43,478 nucleotides of DNA from an uncultured SAR116 cluster alpha proteobacterium (GTDB taxonomy: Bacteria; Pseudomonadota; Alphaproteobacteria; Puniceispirillales; Puniceispirillaceae). The position numbers were made by a program, and so were the translations under genes. The notes beneath the pieces are model-generated. The model did not search any database. It was not told where the DNA came from and was given only the letters and a program-made list of their open reading frames with translations. This document shows, one piece after another, positions 27,361 to 37,544 of this stretch; the first letter of the stretch is position 1; each line of letters begins with the position of its first letter. Where the stretch lies: NCBI GenBank assembly GCA_902578815.1, contig CACHEI010000016.1:1-43478 (forward strand), given 5' to 3'.

Positions 27361-27928
27361 CTAGCGATTGCAACGTTGTTGCGGAGACTTTGTTTGTTTT
27401 GCATTGTCGCCATTGCCTATGAGGAAACTTCCCAGACAGCGGTGTTTCGGTCCGAGGTACATGAATGGCCTAAGCTGTTGCTTTCCGTGTGAAGCCATCT
27501 CAAGAGGAATGGCTGATATCTTTGGCCCTATCGCTAGACTCCGGTTGCTTAACGGTCTGACTGAAGATGTGTTCCTATACCAATTTAATTGGTTCGTACC
27601 TTTGGTTTAGGTGAATATCCAATTTCGGAAAAACCGGTTGTAGGCGCTGCGTGATCTAACAACGCTGGTTGTACGTAGGCGCGGTTTTTTGCGGATAAAG
27701 AGATGATGGTTTTCTTTTTGGCGGGTTTTATGCAAAGAAACATTCTGGAAATCGGGTTGGGCGGGGCTGAAAAGACCATAAGCAGTTGTGTCATGCGTCT
27801 TGCAATAGTGGCGTCAGACTGAGAATATAAAGAAGCAAAATGGAGTAAGGCTTCCAGTAGGCGGCCTCTTGATAGAGAGTGGCTTGCGCTGGATCATTGC
27901 CGCTCAAAGTCACCGCGCCAAATAGATA
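27361..27928. other. Intergenic stretch with no supported gene
   Basis: About 570 bases. A plus-strand frame at 27368-27610 is Cys- and Arg-rich and is not convincing. Confidence 0.5.
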
Positions 27929-28666
27929 TCAAACGTTTGCCACACCAGTGTTGTGGACCTTGTCGCGCCACTGTGAGTCGTGGAGTTCTTGTTCTACCTT
28001 TTTCCAATCTTCGCACTTAAAGACTTTGCACAGCGAGTTGATATTACGGGTCCAGGAGAAAATTGAGATAAAGTGCTCATCATAGACACGGGTTGCATGA
28101 ACATTATTCGAGTCATTCCAAATCAGTGACCCAGCGCCGTAATCAATCCATTCACCGCCCTGAAACCGCCATCCTGTTCTGTTTGTGAGATTCAAATATA
28201 GTTCCGGGGCCAGATGGAAATGATCTCTATAGAAAGTGAAGGGCCCCAGCAAAAAGATACCAAGCGTGAAGTCCGGATGATAATATTTGGCGTTGGATGG
28301 CCCAATCAACAACGCGTGAAGGTTGTTGGCTCTATAGCCGTTACCCAAGTCAGACTCAGGCGCATAATATTCATCCTCATCCTGTTTCCATATCAATTCA
28401 TCGGTGGCTGATAAAAGGCATTCACGGATGGTCGTGAGGGTCTGCGCCCTGATATTGCAAACAGCTGTTTTTAGAATTTCCGCTGTTGGAAACGGCTGCG
28501 TTGTGTTGTTTTTGCGAAAATTCCCTTTCGTTGCGGCTAATGGAATCTGCGTCAGTACATCTTCCACACCCCGTAAGGTTTTCCTATAGGGGATCAGATA
28601 GGTGTTTATGGCCCTGATCAAGTTAGCGATGACACATTCATCGGTGTTTTTGCTCTGGTCATACAT
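27929..28666 (-). CDS. DMSP-lyase-type cupin protein (DddL/DddQ/DddW-like)
   Basis: The 245-residue protein has a helical N-terminal half and a C-terminal cupin. Its core matches the dimethylsulfoniopropionate lyase family pattern: LIGPSN, then TLGIFLLGPFTFYRDHFHLAPELY, a GWRF/GEW strand pair, an AGSLIWNDSNNVHATR strand and ISIFSW. The metal ligands and catalytic Tyr expected by analogy with DddW/DddQ are present: H149, H151, E155, Y157 and H190 (HxHxxxExY, then His 39 residues on). Cleavage of DMSP to DMS and acrylate is inferred, not shown. ATG at 28666 follows AAAGAGGCAAG. The neighbours are intergenic decay. Confidence 0.68.
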   Translation of the reverse strand: MYDQSKNTDECVIANLIRAINTYLIPYRKTLRGVEDVLTQIPLAATKGNFRKNNTTQPFPTAEILKTAVCNIRAQTLTTIRECLLSATDELIWKQDEDEYYAPESDLGNGYRANNLHALLIGPSNAKYYHPDFTLGIFLLGPFTFYRDHFHLAPELYLNLTNRTGWRFQGGEWIDYGAGSLIWNDSNNVHATRVYDEHFISIFSWTRNINSLCKVFKCEDWKKVEQELHDSQWRDKVHNTGVANV

Positions 28667-29020
28667 AAATCTTGCCTCTTTGACCGGAAGTGCTGTCTCT
28701 CCCAAAGACTTCTCTCAGATGACTGACCGAAATTGGTCATAACATGCCGTGTATGGATCTTTGAGGCCCAATGACGGCTTACAGAATTACATTGAACCAC
28801 GGATTATACCCACTCTGGAGAAACTTTTTGCAGCTTATGCAAGGTGTTCAAAAACTTAGTTTCATGTATTCAACGCCGACTCTTTTAGTATCTGTGCGTC
28901 AGGTCCCAAAGTCTGCATGTACACATTTTATTTTTTATCATTGGCCTCTCAGATTAAAGCTGTATTCAAGGTCTGTGACCATCCCATCATAGCCTTAATA
29001 TAAGATTCGTTAAGCTGATG
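28667..29020. other. Upstream region of the cupin gene
   Basis: About 350 bases, AT-rich. No gene, clear promoter or repeat was identified. Confidence 0.45.
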
Positions 29021-29510
29021 TTAATTGGCAGTCGATATAAGGAGTTGTCTCACTTTTTTAAAATAATATCGGTTTATTGGTTTGGCTGCCATTTCCGTTA
29101 AAAGCCAAGCATTAGTTAATACCACTAAACCCCCATTTTCTAAGATAGCGACTTCACTTTGATAAATAGTCATCCCGATTGGACTACCAGAATAGAATAG
29201 AAATTGACCGGAAAACGGATGGATAAGTATTTCTAACTTTTCTATACAGGCAAAGTATTCCATACTGAGACAAAGTTAAGAATATGGGCATTTTCACGTT
29301 TTGTAGCCGGTGCAAAGGTATTCCATTTGTGTGAGAGTTCATCCACGGAAAATAAATAGTGACTTCAATAAATTTTTCGATTGTCGCCGCCAGTACCCAA
29401 AGTACGAATAATGCCCAGCCACCATTGCTTTTAGTCTAAACACCTATAGCTGTTCCTACTGCTAAACTAAAAAAGGTTGAAAATACTAAAGAATCTCTCG
29501 AGTAGGGTTG
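29021..29510 (-). pseudogene. Possible decayed acyltransferase-3-like membrane protein
   Basis: On the minus strand, fragments in different frames look like one polytopic membrane protein. One is YSRDSLVFSTFFSLAVGTAIG, an in-frame stop, then SNGGWALFVLWVLAATIEKF. Another is ILIHPFSGQFLFYSG, and then comes AWLLTEMAAKPINRYYFKKV. The order and the tail (membrane helix, then KPINR) resemble the end of acyltransferase-3 (OafA-like) proteins. The assignment is tentative. Confidence 0.35.
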
Positions 29511-30391
29511 CTCTTAGAAATAGACACCGCCGATGGCTTTTAATAATCTAACCTCGTTTCAATTCAAATGTTTCCTTACATCGTCTTAATGAAGATTTTT
29601 CCAATCTCTCCTCTTCACATTCAACAGTAGACTATTTGTTAGCTACTGGACTACCAATCTGGCAATGTTGGCACTAACCTCTCTGAGCTTAAATTTCACA
29701 CCAACGTGGTTCCATTTATGATTTGTGAATGCCTTAAATAACATTCGGGTTAAATCAGGAAAACGTGTTATTGTATATAAGTTAAGCTTGCACTGGACTT
29801 GGCTAACTAGCATAGTTTGGAATGTTGGCTCCGTCAGAGGATCTTTATTTGCAGTTTAAGCATCGGAAAATGCGCTTTGTATAAATCCAGAATAATTTTA
29901 CCAGCTAGCTGTTTAAGGTGAATCGACAGTTAAGATTTGTGAAGTCTATCAGTTCGAGGTTGCATTTCCAGAAACTGTATTGTCCGATTTTACATTTTGG
30001 GCAAAGCAAAGGGCGCCTTAGGAACTAATTGCAAATAATGGGATGAACGCTGGAATGGTGATGCCAGATGACGAATGGCAAAATTCAAGTGAACATCTTC
30101 AATTGGGTTTGAGCTAACTATCAGCCTTAATGGTTTTGAGATCGGCAAATCTAGACTTTGTTCAATGACTATGGACTAGAGGCATCTCTGAATTGGCTGA
30201 TAGGCCATTTAAAATATAGTGCGATTGAGTCAACTGCTGGCTAACATAGTGTTAGCGGGAATTTCACTGGGCCTTTAAAACTGTAGATCTTGGAGACGGG
30301 ATAATCATCAAAATTGACGGTAAGTCAGCAGTTTGCTGTAATGTGAGATCCTACTTCATCCTTGGTTTGGCAAATGGTGGGGAGTGTTGTG
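29511..30391. other. AT-rich stretch without a supported gene
   Basis: About 880 bases with stops in all frames. A short fragment near 30037-30117 plus (GMNAGMVMPDDEWQ) looks protein-like but has no start or family. This is probably old decayed coding sequence. Confidence 0.5.
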
Positions 30392-31006
30392 ATGTTTAAG
30401 CTTTGGTATTCAAGAAAATCCTGCGCGTATGCATCCCACATTCTTCTTTATGAGACTGGTGCTAGATTTGAGGCAGAGCATTTGGACTTTGAGAAGAATG
30501 AACAAACTTCTTCGGAGTTTCTTCAAATTAATCCCAAAGGGCGAGTGCCAGCACTGGTAACACCTCATGGGGTTTTAACGGAAAATCCGGCCATACTTTT
30601 CTTTCTTGCGCAGACCTTTCCAGAAAAAGTCTTTGCACCAAATGATCCCTTTGAATTGGCAAAGGCACAAGCTTTTAACGTTTTTATTGCGTCCACTGTT
30701 CATGTTGCACACGCACATAAGCACAGAGGCTATCGTTGGGTAGACGACAAAAACGCACAAGATGCGATGGCTGCTAAAGTGCCTGCCAACATGGCTGATT
30801 GTGCAACGATGATTCAGAAGCACTTCCTTGAAGGCCCTTTCGTTCTAGGAAATTCATTTTCCATGTGCGACCCATACCTTGCACTGATTACAAGGTGGCT
30901 TGGCCAAGATGGAGTAAGCCTAAATGATTTTCCTCGATTAAAAGAACATCATGAAATGATGAAACAACGACCATCTGTGCAAAAAGCCTCTCCGCTATAT
31001 GACTAG
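30392..31006 (+). CDS. Glutathione S-transferase family protein
   Basis: The 204-residue protein has a thioredoxin-like N-terminal domain beginning LWYSRKSCAYASHILLYETGA. It has the cis-Pro segment GRVPALVTPHG and the glutathione-binding LTENPAILFFLAQ. A helical C-terminal domain follows (GNSFSMCDPYLALITRWL, with the conserved N-cap Asp). The SCAYA pattern suggests a Cys- or Ser-type bacterial (beta/nu-like) GST. The ATG at 30392 follows GGGGAG; an earlier frame start at 30362 is less likely. Confidence 0.88.
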   Translation: MFKLWYSRKSCAYASHILLYETGARFEAEHLDFEKNEQTSSEFLQINPKGRVPALVTPHGVLTENPAILFFLAQTFPEKVFAPNDPFELAKAQAFNVFIASTVHVAHAHKHRGYRWVDDKNAQDAMAAKVPANMADCATMIQKHFLEGPFVLGNSFSMCDPYLALITRWLGQDGVSLNDFPRLKEHHEMMKQRPSVQKASPLYD

Positions 31007-31116
31007 GTTAGCGAAACAGTTGATCAGCATCGGTACCCCACAGTCCATTGTCCGATCTTTTCGCTCAAAGTCATTGCAATCATGTCTAACATAAAGATAT
31101 CTGCATTGCTGAGAAG

Positions 31117-31371
31117 GTGATTTTGCCATTAGTAAAATCAGATGATGCGCCAGTATTGTTAGTGCATGATAGTTTCATTGTGCATCATGCATTTGACGAA
31201 AAGGGTGAACTGGAAGAGATTAAGAGAAGGTCATTTCACGATTGTGTCAAGAAGGATATTAAAGTTAGTGAGGATATAATGGTGATAATGCTATCTTCAT
31301 TTGACGGCATAGAGGTTCAGGACTTACCGATAGGAAAAATAGTTACAAGACCATCTGAGGGCAGTCAGTAG
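31117..31371 (+). CDS. Short ORF, possible C-terminal fragment of a larger protein
   Basis: This 84-residue frame starts at GTG. It contains PVLLVHDSFIVHHAF followed by a helix (GELEEIKRRSFHDC). A VHDSF segment of this kind ends the palm of some polymerase-like and phage replication proteins, so this may be a broken C-terminus. No start motif or ribosome site is convincing. Confidence 0.4.
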   Translation: MILPLVKSDDAPVLLVHDSFIVHHAFDEKGELEEIKRRSFHDCVKKDIKVSEDIMVIMLSSFDGIEVQDLPIGKIVTRPSEGSQ

Positions 31372-31389
31372 ATTGGAAGGAATTTCTGA

Positions 31390-31563
31390 TTGCTAAAGAT
31401 AATCTTTCCATCAGCACTGGCAATTGGCATCACATTGCTTATCATACGCAAAGAAGCAAAGTTGCGCTTCTATGCACAACGGCTATTGCAAAATCCAATA
31501 GTGAGAGTGACCCTTTTCAGAGGACTATGGAGGATCGTTCAATTATTGATATTTAGGAGATAG
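31390..31563 (+). CDS. Small single-pass membrane protein, 57 aa
   Basis: The TTG at 31390 follows GGAAGGAATTTCTGA. The 57-residue product has one N-terminal hydrophobic helix (FPSALAIGITLLII), a basic stretch (RKEAKLRF), and a second amphipathic segment rich in Arg and Leu. The stop TAG at 31561 lies 1 base before the next gene's GTG, so the two are translated together. No family is recognised. Confidence 0.55.
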   Translation: MLKIIFPSALAIGITLLIIRKEAKLRFYAQRLLQNPIVRVTLFRGLWRIVQLLIFRR

Positions 31564-31564
31564 G

Positions 31565-32005
31565 GTGAGGGTTATGACCAGTGTGATTTTTTTAAAATTT
31601 TTTCATTACATTTCATTGTTCTTGGCAGGTGGTTTAGGTATAGCAAACACTATTTTAGCTAATAATCATCAAAAAGCTGAGATGCTGCCAGCATTGCCTG
31701 TGCAGAAAACCATGATGACGCTGGCAAGGCTTGGGTTGGTTGCAATCGTTGTTTTGTGGATAACAGGAATACTGTTGACGTATCAAATATATGGAAGTTT
31801 TAGTTTGGGTTGGGCATTTCACTTAAAACTTTTTGGAGCCACTTTGTTGCTTGGAGTGGTCTCATTCTTAAATTTTCACTTGAACAATAGTGCAAAAAAG
31901 GGCATCCCACCGGATCCAAAAATAATGAAAATTGTACCTCCAGTTGCGCGCACGTCATTGGTTGTAGTGCTGATCGGAATCGCTATCCTTACAAGTGCAG
32001 TTTGA
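31565..32005 (+). CDS. Four-helix integral membrane protein (DUF2269-like)
   Basis: The approximately 146-residue protein has four hydrophobic segments at about 8-28, 55-75, 85-103 and 125-145. The layout resembles DUF2269-type predicted membrane proteins (FLKFFHYISLFLAGGLG, WITGILLTYQIYGSF). The function is unknown. AGGAG with five bases before the GTG at 31565 supports that start; ATG at 31574 is an alternative. The gene follows a 57-residue membrane protein. Confidence 0.7.
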   Translation: MRVMTSVIFLKFFHYISLFLAGGLGIANTILANNHQKAEMLPALPVQKTMMTLARLGLVAIVVLWITGILLTYQIYGSFSLGWAFHLKLFGATLLLGVVSFLNFHLNNSAKKGIPPDPKIMKIVPPVARTSLVVVLIGIAILTSAV

Positions 32006-32227
32006 GTTACATTAAAAACCAAGCGCCACTCCTATTGATTTTACAATCCAACAATATCCGTACTAAACATCTCCACTGCCTATGCAAAGTTCACTGGAGT
32101 TTTTTGATAAAACATTGCTGGTTAGTGCATCGGATTGAGTGTTTGGTGCATAAAATAATTGCTTTTGAAACTCAGCTGCAAAAATAGGTTTTTTAGGCTT
32201 TCTCGTCTAATTGACTTACAAAAACAA

Positions 32228-33018
32228 TTATTCGTGTGGCGCCTTAATTTCTTGATTAATGGTTTTAACTTTTTGGACATAGTAAGAACTCATACCCAAG
32301 AGCTTTAGAGGAATGGATTTTACCCAATTCCTTGTCTTGTATACACCGAACCATTCGAGATGGTGATGAGGTGCCGTAAACCTCTCTAGATCAAGTTTGT
32401 TTAAAAAATTCTCTATGACCAATGCTTCTGACACATTTGCGGGCAGAGTTTGCAAAAGAGCCTCAAAGATAGGTAGTTCGATACCTTCAACATCGATCTT
32501 GACGGGGCCTTTACGCTAGTTGTTGTGACTGTCAAACAATTTTAGAAACCATTTTCTAGCATCTACAAGCTGGACGTTTTGAGGGGTGCAATGTTCTTGC
32601 ATTGGCTTTTGAACCTTGTCATTACATCCATCGTAAGCATTGCCTTGATTTATGAATGCTCCGCCAAAATTAGAACGAGGGACCCAAAGTTCCTCCACTT
32701 TACTCTCTCTGCCTAAGCCCACCGCATGAATTGTTGATTTGTGAGATAAGCCACTTAACTAAAAATTCACATCAAGGGTTTTTGCCAGTACTCTGTTTGA
32801 TTCAACGCAATGTAAATCTTTGAAAGCTGCTCCACTGTTACAGTTGAAAGGCCGATATTTGCACCAATGTCTATAAAGAAATCATCGTGCGTCTTTGATA
32901 TATTCCTAAACAACATCTCCAGATGCGGTTCGTGGTAACCAAACAGAGTAGGTCTGTAGCGAATTATATCAGTTGGTTTGAGATAAAAATTTGCAACAGC
33001 GTTTATTAGTTTTTTCAA
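32228..33018 (-). pseudogene. Decayed FkbM-family methyltransferase
   Basis: The minus strand starts with the family N-terminus (FGYHEPHLE, FFIDIGANIGLSTVTV) at 33018. The frame breaks near 32767. A second piece has HKSTIHAVGLGRESKVEELWVP and ends at a TAG (32516-32518). Beyond it, in the same frame, RKGPVKIDVEGIELPIFEALLQTLP matches the KIDVEG motif. The lesions are a frameshift with a probable deletion and a nonsense codon. The intact FkbM gene is at 11258-11995. Confidence 0.75.
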
Positions 33019-33656
33019 AATATTTTGAGGTTGGCGAAAATATATCTTATGCTAACGAAGTTGGCCGTACATACATTCGAGTATGTTCCTTTTGGCGTTA
33101 GTCATCAAACTACTTTGTTAGTTGCGTTTATTGAGGCCTACAGATATGCAGTTTCATTTTACCTCAATCTATCTGATCTTTAGTTATGTGAACTCCATCT
33201 AACATTTCCAAAATTAATTCTTATGGCAGAGCTTCAAAAGCAGTTAATCGCCTCAAATACCTCATCCCTTGCACCACCCCAAATATTCTACCCACAAACT
33301 TCTTCTGGCCCATGTAAGGGGATCAGGTTAGTAATGATAGCGAAGCAGTTTGCCGCGATTGATAATCCAGTCAAATTGAGAAAATTATTCTAGTTTAGGG
33401 TTAGGCAAATGATAGCTACAGTGCAGCAGTCAACCTACACTTAAATACTACTAGACTGCGCACTATACTTCTGCTGATTACCATTTGTACTTGCCTACTT
33501 ATATGAACAGGCACATATTTGTCCACCTTTTTGTCTGCACACAATCCTCATCGTTATTAATATATGGAAAGTATGCAACACTCGGTGTTGGGCGTCTTGT
33601 TCTGTGCAAAAGTCCCAAACTTCCGTTTAATCACAACCCAAAAACTTAAAAAAACA
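33019..33656. other. AT-rich stretch without a supported gene
   Basis: About 640 bases. No protein, RNA or repeat was recognised. The frame at 33564-33656 in front of the TPR gene is probably not coding. Confidence 0.5.
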
Positions 33657-34442
33657 ATGCAAAACAATCGATTAAAGAAAAAAATCTATGAGAAAATAGT
33701 AAGTGGCGATTTAGATTCCGTCATAGCTAAAATAAGGCAAATAGAAAAAAAAGAAACGTTGGATTGGAATTTAATGTACTGGGCAGGCCTATGTTTTTAT
33801 TTAAAAAAAGACCTAGACTTAGCCCAATATTACTTCGAAAAATCAATAAGGGCTGGTGAGTCAAAAAACCAATTTGTGGCAACCGTTTATAGCGCTTTGG
33901 GAATTGTCCAACAAGAGAAGGGCGAGTTCATAGAGTCCATCAAATTATTGAAAAAAAGTATTTCGTTGAGGGAACAATCAACTACATCTGACTACTACTT
34001 AATTGGTGATGAAGACTTGCAAAGCATTCATCACAGACTTGCCACCACGTACAGTCTACAAGCCGAAAAAGAAAGAGATAAAGAACGAAAGATGGAATTG
34101 GACAGCTTAGCTCTCGACCATTTTTTCCAAGCATTAAAGTTGGAAGGCTATGACTTGGAGGGGGAAGTTCCAAAAATATTGAACAGGATAAGTCAAAGCC
34201 CAGATGGACAAAAGTTGTTTGAGAAAGGAAATGTAGAAACAATAGTGCTAAATAAATTACGCTATGAAAGCAGTAGGTTTATTCTGTTCATGAGTAATTT
34301 TGCAACCCAGTTCTACAAAATTGGTGAAGTAGAAGAAGCAATTAAATGGATGGAGATAGCTATTGGTTACATTGACAAAGACCATGAACAATGGATCTCT
34401 CTTAATAAGGAGCTCGAACAAATGAAAAGAGAACAAGAATAA
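33657..34442 (+). CDS. Lysine-rich TPR protein, 261 aa
   Basis: The ATG at 33657 opens a soluble, lysine- and glutamate-rich protein with TPR-like pairs: WAGLCFYLKKDLDLAQYYFEKSIRAG, YSALGIVQQEKGEFIESIKLLKKSISL, and TQFYKIGEVEEAIKWMEIAIGYI. It is probably a protein-interaction scaffold. Codon use is markedly AT-rich compared with the core region. No other domain is recognised, and the earlier ATG at 33564 is less likely. Confidence 0.75.
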   Translation: MQNNRLKKKIYEKIVSGDLDSVIAKIRQIEKKETLDWNLMYWAGLCFYLKKDLDLAQYYFEKSIRAGESKNQFVATVYSALGIVQQEKGEFIESIKLLKKSISLREQSTTSDYYLIGDEDLQSIHHRLATTYSLQAEKERDKERKMELDSLALDHFFQALKLEGYDLEGEVPKILNRISQSPDGQKLFEKGNVETIVLNKLRYESSRFILFMSNFATQFYKIGEVEEAIKWMEIAIGYIDKDHEQWISLNKELEQMKREQE

Positions 34443-34802
34443 CTTGTCTTATAACTTCCAACCTAGTAACTGAGTCCTATTAAGATGACTCTCTAACGAT
34501 AGGGTAATCGTCAAATGTAGTTGTCACGCTTGGGGTCGTCTAAGAGCCACACGCAATAGGAGTGTCATTTGTTATGGCGAGGCGCTTAATTCTAATTGCT
34601 ATCGGTGATGCCACCTATCTGGCGATTGCCAATAACTGGTATGATGAGGTTTCAATGTCGTCAACAGCCATGTAACTCGAGAGAAATTACTCACGCTTGT
34701 TTTGAAGGTTTATTCCTCCGTCGCACCATTTAATTAATAGACCCGAAAATAAATTTGAGCTGACTTGTCAACTAATGGGAAGACCAATTCAAACACTATG
34801 AT
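34443..34802. other. Intergenic stretch with no supported gene
   Basis: About 360 bases. No gene or RNA was recognised. Confidence 0.45.
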
Positions 34803-35306
34803 ATGGCATATGAATTTTCCAAGTCCGGGGAAGAGGAAAAAAAGTTGAATGAAAACGACGTCAACTCGCTGAACAAAACATTAACAATACATTTTCCTTT
34901 GGATGAGCTTGCTGTATACATGAATGGATCAGGATTGGCAGATAAAGCCATACCAGTTTTGATCAAAACCTTGTTAAACTTGGGGGTTCAGATTAACAAG
35001 GTCCCAAACAAAATTATTTACAGGAGCCGTTGGGTGATTCCAGGTCACTCACCGGATGAAACTATTAGCCTCCTGACAATAAAAAGAAATAATCCAAATG
35101 TAAATTTTCGGAAGCTAGAGCGCCTTTATAATGATAATTTGCTTTTAAAATTTATCTGGAAAGAGCATTTTAAGGCGGAAGATGTCAAATGGAGAGAGCT
35201 TCTCTACCTTTGTAATTCTCTTGTGGAGCGGTCTGCGACAGACTTTGACGTTTTTCTAAAGTTTTCGTTGATAAATGAAGAGACGTTAGAATTAGTTACA
35301 AATTAG
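34803..35306 (+). CDS. Hypothetical protein, 167 aa
   Basis: This intact AT-rich gene encodes a soluble alpha/beta protein (IHFPLDELAVYMNGSGLADKAIPVLIKTLL, IIYRSRWVIPGHSPDETISLLTIK, LLYLCNSLVERSATDFDVFLKF). No domain is recognised and no neighbour is closely linked. The ATG at 34803 has no strong ribosome site. Confidence 0.6.
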   Translation: MAYEFSKSGEEEKKLNENDVNSLNKTLTIHFPLDELAVYMNGSGLADKAIPVLIKTLLNLGVQINKVPNKIIYRSRWVIPGHSPDETISLLTIKRNNPNVNFRKLERLYNDNLLLKFIWKEHFKAEDVKWRELLYLCNSLVERSATDFDVFLKFSLINEETLELVTN

Positions 35307-36813
35307 GCCTAAATGTTTTTATTGAGCTTAAGGTCATCAAGATTAAATCCAGCAGCTTTAGCCAGTCTGAAAACCGTTTTCGATATCAATGCAAGCAGTC
35401 ACAGCATGTGATCACTATGCTTCATACATGATTGCTGTATCTGTCTTATTGCCTCTTTGGGTATGTAGACAAGATTCTTAATACTGGCGCCTGGCAAGTA
35501 AATGGCTAAGGGCAAGCTTACGTATGCTTAACTCATGTTAAATTAAAATCAAATTGAAAATGGGATCGATTGTATTAACCGTAGGGTTTTCGTCAGAGGC
35601 GTCGAGACTACTATCCAACAGAGTATCTCGAACTTTACTGGCATCAGTGATACTGTTACCCGTGCAGTCCCTATCACCGAATAAGTCAATTACTTTACCT
35701 ACATGGCGATTAGATGCTCTGTAAAAGGAATTGGATTTAACAAAACCTGTTAGTTGCAAATATTGTTGATTAGCTTTTGATGGCTTCGAAGCATGTAACG
35801 AAAAAGTGTGAGGTGAAAAACGATTTATCGGGAGTAGGTCCTTTTCGATATAAGAAAATTTTTTGCATCACCCAAATGTACATGATCTTTATGCTGACAG
35901 CAAAAAAGGTTGGTGAGGCACAAACTGATTTCCAAATCCTGCCTGATTAGAGTGAAGAATCATTCCGTAACCTTTCGTGAATGCCTCCCTTGAGTGGGGA
36001 TCTGTGCTGGTAGAGAACAAATGTTCCCACACCAACCACCAATATAGACAGGTACATTAGCAATATGGCGACTTTACCTATCAGTGATTCATAGTCAACA
36101 CATCGCATTCTGTGCGTTACTAGCTTCTATCTTTATTAGAATAGAGACAGATTGTATTTGAGTGATATCTAAGTTTCATCTGATAATAAGAAAGGAACAC
36201 CAATGGAACTGGCTCACTTAGACTGCATTAGCTATCTCAATACAACATTTAATTATTTTCACTTACCTACCTAATAAGAAATTTTCTGGTAAAGAAAATC
36301 ACCCACTACATCTAAATCAATTTATAAACCGAGTAGGCAGAAATCATTCCTCATAATAAACGGGCTTTCACACAGGTAAGTGTGAAAATAGGTGATAAAT
36401 CCTGTTGTCTTAAATGGCGATTAGGTAAGCAGCAAGATGGTCACTCTCAGTATATTAAAAGACTTAATGTTCAAACCGATTAGAAAGCCACCGTTAAGTG
36501 TTGAATGATTTCTGGGCACAGTTGCTGGCAGATGGTACGGACACGCTTTGTAAGGCTTTAGGGAGCAGGGTCGCTGATGTACCTGCTAGTATGGAAGGTA
36601 TTTTCTGAAGGTAAATAGCCCCCAGAGAGCTATCGCCACCCACATCAATATTTTTCTCTGCTTTGGTGTTAGGTTTTTCAACATAATATATTTTGTTTGA
36701 TACTAGTTTATTGTTTAAGTCTATGTTCTGAAGCCAAAACTGGCCGCAATTTGACAATGAAAAAACTTAGGGAAGAGATATTCTAAAGTTTATTTGTAGC
36801 CAAATATAGCAAC
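35307..36813. other. Long stretch without a supported gene
   Basis: About 1.5 kb. Minus-strand frames at 35538-35759 and 36494-36757 are protein-like in places (ASNRHVGKVIDLFGDRDC; SLGAIYLQKIPSILAGTSATLLPKAL), but neither can be named and neither has a good start. It may include more decayed genes. Confidence 0.45.
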
Positions 36814-37104
36814 CTAGAATAGCAACGATAACTGTAAGACATACGCATAAATTTGGTATTTAATGCGCGAAAGACGCTTTCGAATTATAATAAATGCTGA
36901 CATACCTGGCTGCAAGTTACCATTGTAATCACGAATATGTAATCTCCTGAGAGCATCCTTTAGATTAACGCCAGATTGCTCTGTGAGAAATGGGTCATTA
37001 GCCGCATCCATCCAAAGAAAGGCTTTAGCAGATGACAGATCCTTTTAGACCCGTATTTATTTACTGCATGAACTGCATTTTCCATCAAAATATACAATTA
37101 TCAC
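36814..37104 (-). pseudogene. Decayed DUF393 (YuxK-like) thiol-oxidoreductase
   Basis: From a GTG at 37104 (after AAGGAA) the minus strand reads MIIVYFDGKCSSCSK, TAA, IRV, TAA, KDLSSAKAFLWMDAANDPF, SGVNLKDALRRLHIRDYNG. All of this is in one frame, with stops only at the two TAA codons. The YDGxCxxC start, the DAANDP segment and LHxRDxxG match DUF393, a thioredoxin-fold family. The C-terminus is missing. Single changes from GAA or TAT would explain the stops. Confidence 0.7.
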
Positions 37105-37208
37105 CCCAAATTTCCTTTATTTAAAACCGATGTATATATGTTTTTGTACAACCGCATCAAAATTTAGAAAAACTGCATTCAACTGACGGTCCAGAAGGAC
37201 ATAGAGCG

Positions 37209-37538
37209 TTAAATATCAGCGTTAATATTCACTGACGTAGACATTGCTTCCCTTTCAAATGACAAAACGCAGACACCAGAAAACCGAGATGACTTAAATA
37301 CAAAAGCATTTTTGATGTCTTCGAGGATTGTTGGTAAATCCTCCTCAAACTTAATCATTGACTCAACCTCATCAAACCTAACACTAATCGCCAAGTCTCC
37401 ACCTTTCCCAACAGTCACTTGCAATCCCTGCAGATTGAATGCTGTTATGCGGTTCTTGAGTGATTCACAAAGACTTTGAGCTGCAAGTTTAGCTTCAGAA
37501 ATGGATGTAAATTTCAATTGGAGTTGGGTAGAAAACAT
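37209..37538 (-). CDS. Small hypothetical protein downstream of the GAF gene, 109 aa
   Basis: The 109-residue protein has alternating strands and helices (MFSTQLQLKFTSISEAKLAAQSL, LQVTVGKGGDLAISVRFDEVESM, VCVLSFEREAM), a ferredoxin-like pattern. No family is recognised. Its ATG at 37538 follows GGAG and lies 6 bases after the GAF-protein stop, so the two are probably translated together. Confidence 0.68.
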   Translation of the reverse strand: MFSTQLQLKFTSISEAKLAAQSLCESLKNRITAFNLQGLQVTVGKGGDLAISVRFDEVESMIKFEEDLPTILEDIKNAFVFKSSRFSGVCVLSFEREAMSTSVNINADI

Positions 37539-37544
37539 TACCGG

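Noticed and set aside
35538..35759. 73-codon minus-strand frame
   Set aside because: Protein-like in part but no family, start signal or link to a neighbour.
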